Source of the DNA: Alphaproteobacteria bacterium MedPE-SWcel
Lineage (GTDB): Bacteria > Pseudomonadota > Alphaproteobacteria > Rhodobacterales > Rhodobacteraceae
Length of the DNA stretch: 64,000 bases
NCBI GenBank assembly: GCA_001874255.1
Contig: MPDC01000015.1
Location: 46,064 to 110,063 of the forward strand
Reading direction: 5' to 3'
Part shown: positions 8,373 to 18,547 of the stretch, one piece after another
Position numbering within the stretch: the first letter of the stretch is position 1
Layout: each line of letters starts with the position of its first letter
Position numbers and translations under genes: made by a program
The notes under the pieces: model-generated
Database searches by the model: none
What the model was told of the DNA's origin: nothing
Seen by the model: the letters and a program-made list of their open reading frames with translations, nothing else

Positions 8373-11300
8373 CTATTCCGCCGCCGACTTCATCGGCGAT
8401 GTCCCCCGCGAAAGCGCCACCAGCAATTCTTCGCGTCGTTTGGCGGCCTGCGCCTCGCTCTGCATCTTGACCGGCCCAAAGCCGCGGATCTGCAGGGGCA
8501 GTTCGGCCAGCGCGATCAGCGCCTCCAGATCCACCTCGTCTGCCTTGCCGAGCCAGGCGGCCATATCGGCCTCGTATTGGCGGATCAGGGCGCGTTCCAT
8601 CTTGCGTTCCGCCGTATAGCCGAACAGGTCCAGCGGTGTTCCGCGCAGCCGCTTCAGCCGGGCCAGAACCCGGAACACACGCTCGGTTCCGGGACCGAAC
8701 CTGCGCTTCTTCGGTCGCCCGTTGGCGTCTTTTCCGCCCAGAAGCGGCGGCGCGAGATTGAAGGAAATCTTCAGATCGCCATCGAATTCCGCCTTGGCCT
8801 TCGCCCGACTGGACAGCAATAGCCGCGCCACCTCATATTCATCCTTGTAGGTCAGCAGCTTGTGGTACCCTTTGGCGACCGCTTCCTTCAGCCGGGGATC
8901 TTCGATCCGGTCGAGCATCCGTTGATAGCGCCTCGCCAGCGCCTCGCCCTGATATTGGACCAGATGCGCCCGGCGGTAGGCGATTTTGTCGTCAAGCGTC
9001 GTCGGCAGGGTGACAATGGAGGGCGCGAGCATCCGCTCGGCCTCCTGCGGCCAGAGCACCGCCCACCGACCGATATCGAAGGCGCGCAGGTTCTTGTCCA
9101 CCGCCGCCCCATTCAGTTCGATCGCCTGTTTTATCGCCTCGAAGGACACCGGGATCAGCCCGCGCTGCCATGCGGCGCCAAAGACCATCATATTGGAGAA
9201 AATCGAATCCCCCATAGTGACCCGGGACAGCTCTGACGCATCAAAGAGGTCAACCCGATCCCGCAGACGCGCCTGAAGCGCGACCTGCAACCGATCACTC
9301 GGCAAGGAAAAATCGGTGTTCCGGGTGAAATCTCCGGTGATGATTTCGTGACTGTTCACCACCGCGCCCGTCCGCCCCGCAGACGTGAGCCCCAGCGTCT
9401 TGGCCCCGGCGCTCACTACCAGATCGCCCCCGATCAGCGCATGGGCCTCGCCGGTGGCCACGCGGATGGCGCTGATGTCTTCGGGCGCCTCGGCGATGCG
9501 GCAATGGATGTGAACCGCGCCGCCCTTCTGCGCGAGGCCTGCCATCTCCATCATCCCGGCGCCCTTGCCATCGATCTGAGCCGCCTGCGCAAGCACCGCC
9601 CCGATGGTCACCACCCCGGTCCCGCCGACGCCGGTGATAATCACATTATGGGTTCCGACGATCTTTGGCAGCTCGGGCTGCGGCAGATCCGGCAGGTCCA
9701 GATCCGCGGTCGCATTCTTTTTGACCCTCGCGCCCTCAACGGTCAGGAACGAGGGGCAGAATCCGTTGACGCAGGAAAAATCCTTGTTGCAGCTGGATTG
9801 ATCGATTGCCCGTTTACGCCCCAGCTCCGTCTCTTTTGGCACAATCGAGACGCAGTTTGACTGCACGCCACAATCGCCGCAGCCCTCGCAGACATCCGAA
9901 TTGATCAACACGCGCTGGTCGGGATCCGGAAACAGCCCCTTCTTGCGCCGCCTCCGTTTTTCCGCAGCACAGGTCTGGATGTAGATGATGGCCGAGACCC
10001 CTTCGGTCTGTTCCAGCTTCCGCTGCACCGTCATCAATTCGGCCCGCTCATGCATCGGCATTCCCTTGGGAAACAGCGTGGCGTCGACGTCTTCTTTTTC
10101 GTCATAGACCACGGCGATATGTTTCATCCCCATCGCGCGCAGCTCATGCGCGATCTGATGCGCCGAGAGCGCCCCTTCGGCCTGCTGCCCCCCGGTCATG
10201 GCGACCGCATCATTGAACAGGATCTTGTAGGTCATATTGGTCCCGGCCGCCAGCGCCGCCCGGATCGCCATCACCCCGGAGTGGTTGTAGGTTCCGTCTC
10301 CAAGGTTCTGAAAAACATGGGTTCTGTTGGAAAACGGAGCTTCGCCGATCCAATTGGCCCCCTCGCCGCCCATATGGGTGAAACCGACTGTCTCGCGGTC
10401 CATCCATTGCACCATGAAGTGGCAGCCGATGCCCGCATAGGCCCGCGCGCCCTCGGGCAGTTTGGTCGAGGAATTATGCGGGCAGCCGGAACAGAAATAG
10501 GGCAGCCGCGATGCGATGTCTTCGGCGTTATCGGCCCGTTTGGCATCGTCCAGGGCCGCCAGACCGGCCTTCACCGCCTCGGTGTCGCGCCCCTCCTCAA
10601 TCAGGATATTGCCCAGTTTTTCAGCGATCATGATGGGATCAAGCGCGTATTTGGTCGGGAAGAGTTCCTCGCGATGCAAGCTGCCCGCACCCCCTTTGTA
10701 CCAGCCATAGACGCGGCGGCCGCGACGGTCGTCAAACAGCGCTTCCTTGATCTGGATTTCGATCAGCTTGCGTTTTTCCTCGATCACCACGATCAGGTCC
10801 AGCCCCTCGGCCCAATCGTGAAACCCTTTCATGTCCATCGGCCAGGTCTGCCCCACCTTATAGGTGGTGATGCCAAGGCGATCAGCCATGTTTTCGTCTA
10901 TATTCAAGAGGCTTAGGGCGTGAACCAGATCCAGCCAGTTCTTGCCGGCCGCGACAAATCCGATCTTGGCACCCGGCTTGCCCCAGACCCGTTTGTCCAT
11001 CTTGTTGGCGTGGCTGAAGGCCTCCGCGGCGAAGCGTTTGTAATCGATAATACGGTCTTCCTGCCGGAACCGGTCATCGTCCAGACGAATGTTCAACCCG
11101 TCGGCTGGCAAGTCGATTTTGGGTGTCTGAAGCGCCATCCGACCCGGATCGCCATCCACGACGGAGGTCACCTCGATGGTGTCCTTCATCGTTTTCAGCC
11201 CTACCCAGAGGCCGGAAAACCGCGACAGCGCATAGCCATAGATGCCGTAGTCGAGGATCTCCTGAACGCCCGCCGGGCTCACGATGGGCAGGTAGCAATC

Positions 11301-11792
11301 CAGCAGCGACCATTCGGATTGATGCAGCACGGTCGAGCTTTCACCGGTATGGTCGTCGCCCATCGCCACCAAAACACCGCCGTGTTTCGACGAGCCCGCC
11401 ATATTGGCGTGCCGCAGCGCATCGCCCGACCGGTCGACGCCGGGCCCCTTGCCGTACCAGAGCCCGAATACACCGTCGTATTTGCCCTCGCCCCGGATCT
11501 CGGCCTGCTGCGCGCCCCAGAGCGCCGTGACCGCCAGATCCTCGTTCAGACCGTATTGAAAGGTGACGTCGGATTGATTGAGCAGCTTCTCCGCCCGCTT
11601 CATTTGCATGTCAACCGCGCCGAGCGGTGAGCCGCGATAGCCGGTTACCAGGCCCGCCGTGTTGAGACCGGCGGCCACATCGCGCGCCTTCTGCATCAGC
11701 ATCAAGCGGACCAAAGCCTGCGTCCCGTTCAAGAGAATGGGCGACTTTTCAAGATCGTAACGGTCATTGAGCGAGATCTTTTGCGTGCTCAT
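8373..11792 (-). CDS. Indolepyruvate:ferredoxin oxidoreductase, fused long form
   Basis: A 1139-residue enzyme that decarboxylates aryl-pyruvates oxidatively to aryl-acetyl-CoA and passes electrons to ferredoxin. An IorA-like N-terminal part is followed by a thiamine diphosphate region around residues 430-600, with CSGCPHNSSTK and GDGTYNHSG. A 4Fe-4S motif (CEGCGDCGVQSNC) lies near 634-647. The gamma (IorB-like) domain starts near 717 with GVGGTGVVTIGA and LAQKGGAVH. This fused length of about 1140 residues is normal for the proteobacterial type. Start 11792 has GAGGAGG upstream. The gene is divergent from a LysR gene across a 170-bp region holding a perfect palindrome. Confidence 0.93.
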   Translation of the reverse strand: MSTQKISLNDRYDLEKSPILLNGTQALVRLMLMQKARDVAAGLNTAGLVTGYRGSPLGAVDMQMKRAEKLLNQSDVTFQYGLNEDLAVTALWGAQQAEIRGEGKYDGVFGLWYGKGPGVDRSGDALRHANMAGSSKHGGVLVAMGDDHTGESSTVLHQSEWSLLDCYLPIVSPAGVQEILDYGIYGYALSRFSGLWVGLKTMKDTIEVTSVVDGDPGRMALQTPKIDLPADGLNIRLDDDRFRQEDRIIDYKRFAAEAFSHANKMDKRVWGKPGAKIGFVAAGKNWLDLVHALSLLNIDENMADRLGITTYKVGQTWPMDMKGFHDWAEGLDLIVVIEEKRKLIEIQIKEALFDDRRGRRVYGWYKGGAGSLHREELFPTKYALDPIMIAEKLGNILIEEGRDTEAVKAGLAALDDAKRADNAEDIASRLPYFCSGCPHNSSTKLPEGARAYAGIGCHFMVQWMDRETVGFTHMGGEGANWIGEAPFSNRTHVFQNLGDGTYNHSGVMAIRAALAAGTNMTYKILFNDAVAMTGGQQAEGALSAHQIAHELRAMGMKHIAVVYDEKEDVDATLFPKGMPMHERAELMTVQRKLEQTEGVSAIIYIQTCAAEKRRRRKKGLFPDPDQRVLINSDVCEGCGDCGVQSNCVSIVPKETELGRKRAIDQSSCNKDFSCVNGFCPSFLTVEGARVKKNATADLDLPDLPQPELPKIVGTHNVIITGVGGTGVVTIGAVLAQAAQIDGKGAGMMEMAGLAQKGGAVHIHCRIAEAPEDISAIRVATGEAHALIGGDLVVSAGAKTLGLTSAGRTGAVVNSHEIITGDFTRNTDFSLPSDRLQVALQARLRDRVDLFDASELSRVTMGDSIFSNMMVFGAAWQRGLIPVSFEAIKQAIELNGAAVDKNLRAFDIGRWAVLWPQEAERMLAPSIVTLPTTLDDKIAYRRAHLVQYQGEALARRYQRMLDRIEDPRLKEAVAKGYHKLLTYKDEYEVARLLLSSRAKAKAEFDGDLKISFNLAPPLLGGKDANGRPKKRRFGPGTERVFRVLARLKRLRGTPLDLFGYTAERKMERALIRQYEADMAAWLGKADEVDLEALIALAELPLQIRGFGPVKMQSEAQAAKRREELLVALSRGTSPMKSAAE

Positions 11793-11822
11793 CCGGTCCT
11801 CCTCAACCATGACTAGCGTGCA

Positions 11823-11836
11823 TATTGGATCCAATA
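11823..11836. promoter_or_regulatory. Perfect 14-bp palindrome TATTGGATCCAATA upstream of the oxidoreductase
   Basis: TATTGGATCCAATA reads the same on both strands and begins 31 bp upstream of the indolepyruvate oxidoreductase ATG. The core ATTGGATCCAAT is the form of operator described for VanR-like GntR/FCD repressors. No GntR gene is in the window, so a regulator elsewhere, or the adjacent LysR, would have to act here. Binding is inferred. Confidence 0.55.
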
Positions 11837-11839
11837 ATA

Positions 11840-11856
11840 GGTCATAAGTGCTGACC
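11840..11856. promoter_or_regulatory. Inverted repeat GGTCA-N7-TGACC in the divergent promoter region
   Basis: GGTCA and TGACC are separated by seven bases (17 bp in all) in the spacer between the oxidoreductase and the LysR gene. The arrangement is compatible with a LysR recognition site, but this is not specific evidence. Confidence 0.35.
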
Positions 11857-11962
11857 TGTATAGGCGTTTCTCAAAGAATTCCCGGTCGCGCACGGTAAAG
11901 TTTGAAACTGTTGACCTCTTTCATGTAGTTTGGCCCAAAGAGGCAGAAAGAGAAAAAAGACA

Positions 11963-12868
11963 ATGGATTGGGACAAGCTAAGGATCTTTCACGCCGTGGC
12001 AGACGCAGGCAGCCTGACCCATGCGGGTGACAAGTTGAATCTGTCGCAATCTGCCGTGTCACGTCAGATACGGGGCCTCGAAGAGAGCCTGAACGCAACA
12101 TTGTTTCATCGCCATGCGCGCGGGCTGATCCTGACCGAGCAGGGCGAACTGCTGTTTGATGCCACCAAGACCATGGCAAAACGGCTGGAAACGGCCTCTG
12201 CCAGGATTCGCGACAGCGAAGAAGGCGTCTTCGGAGAGCTGCGCGTCACCACCACAACCGGTTTTGGCACGCTGTGGCTGGCGCCGCGTCTGGCCAAGCT
12301 CTACGAGCAATATCCGAACCTCAAGATCGACCTGATGCTCGAAGAGCGGGTGCTCGATCTGCCGATGCGCGAGGCGGATGTGGCGATCCGCATGAAGGAA
12401 CCCAGTCAGGCAGACCTGATCCGCAAACGGCTGATGACCGTACAGATGCGGCTCTATGCGTCGCGGGGGTATATCGACAAGAACGGCTGGCCCGAAACCA
12501 TAGAGGAAATCAGCGAGCATCGGCTGATCTGCCAAAGCCTGCGCTCGGCTCAGGTCGGCTCGGCGGCGGTGATGGTGCAAAAGCTGATGACCCATAACCC
12601 CCAGTCGATGCTGACGGTGAACAACTATTTCGGGGTGCTTCAGGGGGTGATTCAGGATCTCGGCATCGGCGTTTTACCCGACTATGTCACCGAGGATTTT
12701 CCCGATCTCGTCCAGGTTTTGCCGAACGAAGACGCCAATGGAGTCCCGGTTTATCTCGCCTATCCAGAAGAATTACGGCACTCCCAGCGTATCTCCGCCT
12801 TTCGGGATTTTGTGCAGGACGAAATTATCACTCACCGCAAGCACATGAAAGAATTAGGGAAAATATAG
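11963..12868 (+). CDS. LysR-family transcriptional regulator
   Basis: A 301-residue regulator. The N-terminal helix-turn-helix is textbook (FHAVADAGSLTHAGDKLNLS, then QSAVSRQIRGLE), with the effector-binding domain after about residue 90. It is divergent from the indolepyruvate:ferredoxin oxidoreductase gene, the usual position of a LysR gene that controls its neighbour and itself. MDWDKLRIFH at 11963 is chosen over an upstream in-frame TTG because it begins at the domain; the purine-rich stretch ahead (AGAAAAAAGAC) is only a weak ribosome site. The ligand is unknown. Confidence 0.9.
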   Translation: MDWDKLRIFHAVADAGSLTHAGDKLNLSQSAVSRQIRGLEESLNATLFHRHARGLILTEQGELLFDATKTMAKRLETASARIRDSEEGVFGELRVTTTTGFGTLWLAPRLAKLYEQYPNLKIDLMLEERVLDLPMREADVAIRMKEPSQADLIRKRLMTVQMRLYASRGYIDKNGWPETIEEISEHRLICQSLRSAQVGSAAVMVQKLMTHNPQSMLTVNNYFGVLQGVIQDLGIGVLPDYVTEDFPDLVQVLPNEDANGVPVYLAYPEELRHSQRISAFRDFVQDEIITHRKHMKELGKI

Positions 12869-12952
12869 GTCGCGCCCAATAATTGCGCGCACTGCCTCAA
12901 AGCTATGCACCTTGCGCATGGCGGACTTGAGTTAACATGTGTTCTAAACCCC

Positions 12953-12980
12953 TTGCGAGACCGCGAAACGCACCCTAAAT
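12953..12980 (+). promoter_or_regulatory. Predicted promoter of the small RNA
   Basis: TTGCGA (12953-12958) and CTAAAT (12975-12980) are separated by 16 bp. They place transcription start near 12987, exactly at the first RNA stem. The C-rich -10 preceded by CC also resembles heat-shock sigma (RpoH) promoters of Rhodobacterales, so stress control is possible. Confidence 0.45.
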
Positions 12981-12986
12981 GCATCT

Positions 12987-13065
12987 GTATGAAGAGCGCG
13001 GCGCAAGTCGCACTTCATACCTCCCTGTTGGACTTCGGCCGAGCTTAGTGCTCGGCCTTTTTTTT
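12987..13065 (+). ncRNA. Candidate trans-acting sRNA of the suhB/mmgR (alpha-r14) type
   Basis: About 79 nt in three parts. First comes a stem-loop with perfect arms GTATGAAG (12987-12994) and CTTCATAC (13013-13020) and an inner GCG/CGC pairing. Next is a single-stranded stretch with CCTCCC (13020-13025), which can pair with Shine-Dalgarno sequences. Last is a Rho-independent terminator with arms GGCCGAGC/GCTCGGCC (13037-13044, 13050-13057) and eight T. This length and layout match mmgR/suhB RNAs of Alphaproteobacteria, which regulate mRNAs by base pairing. Membership is inferred from architecture; no covariance search could be run. Confidence 0.68.
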
Positions 13066-13126
13066 GGCCGGGGCTTTTTGGCCGGGGTTTTATTTTGGCC
13101 GGGGCGTTATTTGGGCCGAGCTTTTT
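13066..13126 (+). repeat. Degenerate GGCCGGGG/T-rich repeats after the sRNA terminator
   Basis: GGCCGGGG occurs at 13066, 13080 and 13097, each followed by a T-rich run. A related GGGCCGAGCTTTTT ends the array. Spacing is 14-17 bp. The array looks like decayed duplications of the right arm and tail of the terminator. The rest of the spacer up to purL (13127-13412) shows no gene. Confidence 0.6.
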
Positions 13127-13412
13127 GTGCTGTGGGATCCCGCCAACGACTCGCCAGCAAGCCTCGCCTGCAAACGCTGCGCATGTCATGCAGGTTTCCG
13201 CATCTGACATTCCAGCTTTATCAGCACCGCGCCCGCACGTCTCTGCCGTTATCCACCGCGGCGCCCGGAATGCAGGCAGCGCCTCCCGCAGCGCATCTTT
13301 TTTGGGCGCGCAGCAAAGCGCGACGGCTGTGCGTCATGCCCCCTTTCCCCGCAGCGGGGCTTGCTCTAAAAGGCCCGACAACAGAAGCGACCCGGGGGGC
13401 CATCAAAGCGCC

Positions 13413-15578
<2,166 letters not shown>

Positions 15579-15650
15579 GATAAAGGAAGAGCGGGGAGCT
15601 CCCGCGCCCGCAGGTGCCTTTGCCTCGTCAAAGTTCACCTTGGCGGCCTT

Positions 15651-15716
15651 GGGCGTGGCACCGCGCCGGAGGCGCGGTGCCACGCCCAACTGCGTTGGGC
15701 GGGTCCGTTCGGACCC
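15651..15716. repeat. Three consecutive hairpins (possible REP-like element)
   Basis: The purL-bolA spacer contains a perfect 17-bp stem with a 3-nt loop (15651-15687). It is followed by GCCCAAC-TGC-GTTGGGC (15684-15700) and GGGTCC-GTTC-GGACCC (15701-15716). The first two share the bases GCCC and so are alternatives at their junction. No T-run follows. The compact stem series looks like a repetitive extragenic palindrome or a 3'-end stabiliser. Confidence 0.65.
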
Positions 15717-15842
15717 GTCCAAAAGCAGGCGGGAGCCCCACCCGTCTCGCGGCGAAAGCCGACTATCATGGTAGAGCTGCTTGCGTCCCCCGCAGCGCCG
15801 CCCTACATTTTGCCAGAAGAACACCATAGCAAGGATGAGCCA

Positions 15843-16079
15843 ATGCCAATGCAGGCCCATGAGATCGAAGCCCTCCTGCGCGAAACCTTCCCTGATGCCG
15901 AAATTCAGGTCGGAGGCAGCGATGGCGTGCATATGTCCGCCATGGTCGTGGATGAGAGCTTTCGCGGGAAGAACCGCGTCCAACAACAACGTGCGGTCTA
16001 CGCGGCCCTGAAAGGCAAGATGGATGGCCCGTCCGGCGAGCTGCACGCGCTCGCTCTGACCACCAAGGCACCGGAATAA
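15843..16079 (+). CDS. BolA/IbaG family protein
   Basis: A 78-residue BolA-fold protein with the conserved block GKNRVQQQRAVYAALKGKM and the helix-turn-helix-like segment around DGVHMSAMVV. BolA proteins bind monothiol glutaredoxins through a shared 2Fe-2S cluster; a grxD gene follows 190 bp downstream on the same strand, supporting that role. The start MPMQAHEIEALL at 15843 has AAGGA upstream. An in-frame ATG at 15768 would add an unrelated leader. Confidence 0.92.
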   Translation: MPMQAHEIEALLRETFPDAEIQVGGSDGVHMSAMVVDESFRGKNRVQQQRAVYAALKGKMDGPSGELHALALTTKAPE

Positions 16080-16144
16080 CCAGAACCGGCAGACCAGAGG
16101 GATCTGATCGCAAGACGACACAGGCTTCCCCTCCGCTCCGGCCA

Positions 16145-16201
16145 ATCAACAGACCGATCAACAGACCGATCAACAGACCGATCAACAGACCGATCAACAG
16201 A
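16145..16201 (+). repeat. 12-bp tandem repeat, 4.75 copies
   Basis: The unit ATCAACAGACCG is repeated exactly four times from 16145 to 16192 and partly (nine bases) to 16201. It lies between bolA and grxD, ending 67 bp before the grxD start, so copy number could alter the leader of grxD. The copies are identical, which suggests recent slippage. Confidence 0.95.
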
Positions 16202-16268
16202 AATTCGACCTCAGATACTGGTATGCAACCCGCAGTTTCAGACGGCGCACCAGCAAACGGAGAACAAG

Positions 16269-16631
16269 ATGACCGACGCAAAGAACCGTATCGATGAAAC
16301 CGTAAAGGCCAATGACGTTGTGCTCTACATGAAAGGCACGAAGGAGATGCCCCAATGTGGCTTTTCCTCCCGCGTGGCTGGTGTGCTGAACTACATCGGC
16401 GTTGACTACACAGATGTAAACGTCCTTGCCGATGAGGAAATCCGCTCCGGCATCAAGGAATATTCGGATTGGCCGACGATCCCGCAGCTCTACATCAAGG
16501 GAGAGTTTGTCGGCGGCTGTGACATCATCACCGAAATGACCCTGTCCGGAGAACTCGATGGTGTGTTCGAACAACATAGCATCACCTTCGACAAGGCCGC
16601 AGCGGACAAGATCCGCGAAGCGAACGGCTGA
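16269..16631 (+). CDS. grxD: Monothiol glutaredoxin, Grx4 family
   Basis: A 120-residue protein with the monothiol active site CGFS in PQCGFSSRVAGVL near residue 36, plus WPTIPQLYIKGEFVGGCDI for glutathione binding. The family carries or transfers 2Fe-2S clusters, often as a heterodimer with BolA. The bolA gene immediately upstream fits that. A hairpin ending in GGCGGGCTAT lies about 35 bp after the stop. Confidence 0.95.
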   Translation: MTDAKNRIDETVKANDVVLYMKGTKEMPQCGFSSRVAGVLNYIGVDYTDVNVLADEEIRSGIKEYSDWPTIPQLYIKGEFVGGCDIITEMTLSGELDGVFEQHSITFDKAAADKIREANG

Positions 16632-16665
16632 CCGCTCCGGCAGAAGTCGCCCCATCCGCAACGAC

Positions 16666-16696
16666 ATAGCCCGCCAACCGTGAGGTGGCGGGCTAT
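16666..16696 (+). terminator. Hairpin after grxD
   Basis: Arms ATAGCCCGCC (16666-16675) and GGCGGGCTAT (16687-16696) form a perfect 10-bp stem with an 11-nt loop. The tail TGTCTTGTG is only moderately T-rich, so termination efficiency is uncertain. A 13-bp direct duplication (AGTCAGAAGCGCG) follows at 16726 and 16741. Confidence 0.6.
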
Positions 16697-16818
16697 TGTC
16701 TTGTGACGCAGACCTGATCGGCCAAAGTCAGAAGCGCGATAGTCAGAAGCGCGTCCCGGGGAGGGGCATCCCGGCGCGGAACGTCAGGACCCGCATAAGG
16801 ACCGCATGTGCCTGCCGC

Positions 16819-17313
16819 TCAGACCTCTTCCACGCTTGGCTCAGGGGCAACCGCTGCCGCCTCGGGCTCATCCGCAGCTTCATCGGCGCCACCGTCGTCC
16901 GGCGCTGCTTTGGCTTCGATTTCCTGAGCCAGATATTCCGCGCGGTCAGCAAGGGCTGCCAATGTTTCGGCCACCTGCGGCGGCACGACCGGGACTTCGA
17001 TATGTTCCGGCTCCGGCGGCGGCGCCGAGCGCAGCTCTTCCAGCTCCGCTTCTTTTTGCGCGACTTCGGCCTCTTTTTCAGCGAGCTGCGCTTCGACTTC
17101 CTTGATCTTGTCTTCGACCGCAGCCGTCTTGTCCGCCAGCATCAATCCCGCCATCAACAACATCCGCGCCTCTGGCATGCGCCCGATCTGGTCGGACAGA
17201 ACCTGCGCCTCGTCGTCGAGCATGCCCGCAGCCATCTGCAGAAAGCTCTGCTCGCCTTCCTGACAGGAGACCTCGAAATCGCGGCCTCCGATATGAATGG
17301 TGACTTCCGGCAT
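16819..17313 (-). CDS. zapA: Cell division protein ZapA
   Basis: A 164-residue protein. The first 70 residues are a ZapA domain ([18 protein letters not shown] and LMAGLMLADKTAAVEDKI), which binds and bundles FtsZ at the division site. A Glu/Ala-rich coiled coil and a Pro/Glu-rich acidic tail follow, making it longer than E. coli ZapA (109 residues), as is common in Rhodobacterales. The start overlaps the stop of the upstream coiled-coil gene by one base (TGATG), so the two are coupled. Confidence 0.93.
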   Translation of the reverse strand: MPEVTIHIGGRDFEVSCQEGEQSFLQMAAGMLDDEAQVLSDQIGRMPEARMLLMAGLMLADKTAAVEDKIKEVEAQLAEKEAEVAQKEAELEELRSAPPPEPEHIEVPVVPPQVAETLAALADRAEYLAQEIEAKAAPDDGGADEAADEPEAAAVAPEPSVEEV

Positions 17314-18128
17314 CAGGCTTCCTCTCCTTCCGGCAGATTGGGGGCGGTCGCCAGCAAGGGCTCCAGACGGGCCAGCACCGCATTGACTTCTGCCTGGTCT
17401 GTCGCGCGGGCCGCGCGCAATCCCTCCACTTCGGCTTCGAGCGCCGCGTTGATCAAGGTCGCGTCGCCGACGCCCTCGGCATTGGCTGCCCGCAGGGCTG
17501 CATTGGCCTCACGCAGCTGATCGTTGCTGGCCCGAAGCGTTTGCAATTCCCCGTCCAGTTCGGACAGGCGCATGTCCAGTTCCGCACCGGCCCCCGCATC
17601 AACAGGCGCCGCGTCTGCCATGGCGGCCGCGCCAGACGGGGCCGCAGGCGTTTCGTCAAGCTGCGCTTGGAACTGTTCGATCTGGGCATTGGCCTCGGTC
17701 AGATCGTCCTGAAGCCTCTCGGTCTCCGATGCCGCCGAATTGCGCGCGGATTCCAATTCCTGTTTCAGACGGCCCACTTCGGCCTTGAGCACCGCGACTT
17801 CCTCCGCCTCCGGCGCGGGGGCGGCGTCGCGGGTCTCTGCCAGCTCGGCCTGCAGGGCAATGAGGTCAGCCCCGCCCTCCACGGCCTTGACCGTTTCCTC
17901 CATCTCCGAAAGACGACCACGCAGCAGCTTCAGGCGCTCTTCGAGCTGCGCATTGGCCATTTTCTCGTCTGCGATCTCGGCCAGCAACTCGGCATGCTTT
18001 TGCATGTCCAGCTCTTCCAAAGTCGGCACAGGTTGGCTGGCGTGCTTTTCTTCCAGAGCCGTGACACCGCCCCCGATGCGATCCAGCGCGGCCTCGATCC
18101 GGCTCTGCAATTCTTCGATCTGCTCCAT
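17313..18128 (-). CDS. Coiled-coil protein coupled to zapA
   Basis: A 271-residue acidic protein, almost entirely predicted coiled coil: heptad-like stretches such as [20 protein letters not shown] and [18 protein letters not shown], with a break of Ala/Pro residues near 150-170. It has no signal peptide or membrane helix. Its stop overlaps the zapA start by one base. A division-associated scaffold role, analogous to ZapB, is inference from this coupling and from the coiled-coil character; sequence identity to ZapB is not apparent. Confidence 0.8.
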   Translation of the reverse strand: MEQIEELQSRIEAALDRIGGGVTALEEKHASQPVPTLEELDMQKHAELLAEIADEKMANAQLEERLKLLRGRLSEMEETVKAVEGGADLIALQAELAETRDAAPAPEAEEVAVLKAEVGRLKQELESARNSAASETERLQDDLTEANAQIEQFQAQLDETPAAPSGAAAMADAAPVDAGAGAELDMRLSELDGELQTLRASNDQLREANAALRAANAEGVGDATLINAALEAEVEGLRAARATDQAEVNAVLARLEPLLATAPNLPEGEEA

Positions 18129-18245
18129 GCGTTCCTCTTCGCCTCGTCATCCCGGTTGCCTGCGGACCTGTACCCGCCCGGCATTATTCGGTCTTTCACC
18201 GCAACAGCGATATCTGCCTACGGATCGCTGCACAGGACCCAGGAT

Positions 18246-18329
18246 CCGTCACCCAGAACCCGTCACCCCGGACCCGTCGCCCCGGACCCGTCGCCCAGAA
18301 CACGTCGCACAGGGCCCGTCACCTGGTCC
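18246..18329. repeat. 14-bp degenerate tandem repeat, six copies
   Basis: Six units of the form CCGTCRCCCMGRAC run without gaps from 18246 to 18329, in the 420-bp divergent spacer between the zapA-coupled gene (start 18128) and transketolase (start 18548). Several positions vary (CACCC/CGCCC, AGAA/CGGA), so the array is older than the one at 16145. The remainder of the spacer has no gene. Confidence 0.85.
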
Positions 18330-18547
18330 CCGCCATCCGAACACGCAGGCTCAGGTCCCGAATCGCTGCAAGACCATTCAGCTTCGATCAGCTTATCCCA
18401 AGATCGGTTAAAACACCCCCTCTTTGCTTTCAACCACTTGCACGCGGACCTTCGCGCGGAACCGCTCAAAACGGGCTTCGACGCTTGATCTTTGGCCACA
18501 GGCTGCTATCCAGCCACGAACCCGAGAACCCAAAGAGGAACAGTTCA

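Noticed and set aside
11892..11912. AGTTTGAAACT near lysR as another pdh-type operator
   Set aside because: The arms AGTTT/AAACT are separated by one base rather than the TAGTTTA-N4-TAAACTA arrangement.
12944..13210. 88-residue minus-strand frame over the small RNA
   Set aside because: It spans the sRNA and its terminator with no family likeness; the RNA structure explains the region better.
13095..13412. N-terminal extension of PurL by 106 residues
   Set aside because: The stretch is low complexity and begins inside repeats after the sRNA terminator; the family N-terminus begins at 13413.
18246..18329. CRISPR-like array
   Set aside because: The 14-bp units are contiguous and have no unique spacers; no cas genes are present.
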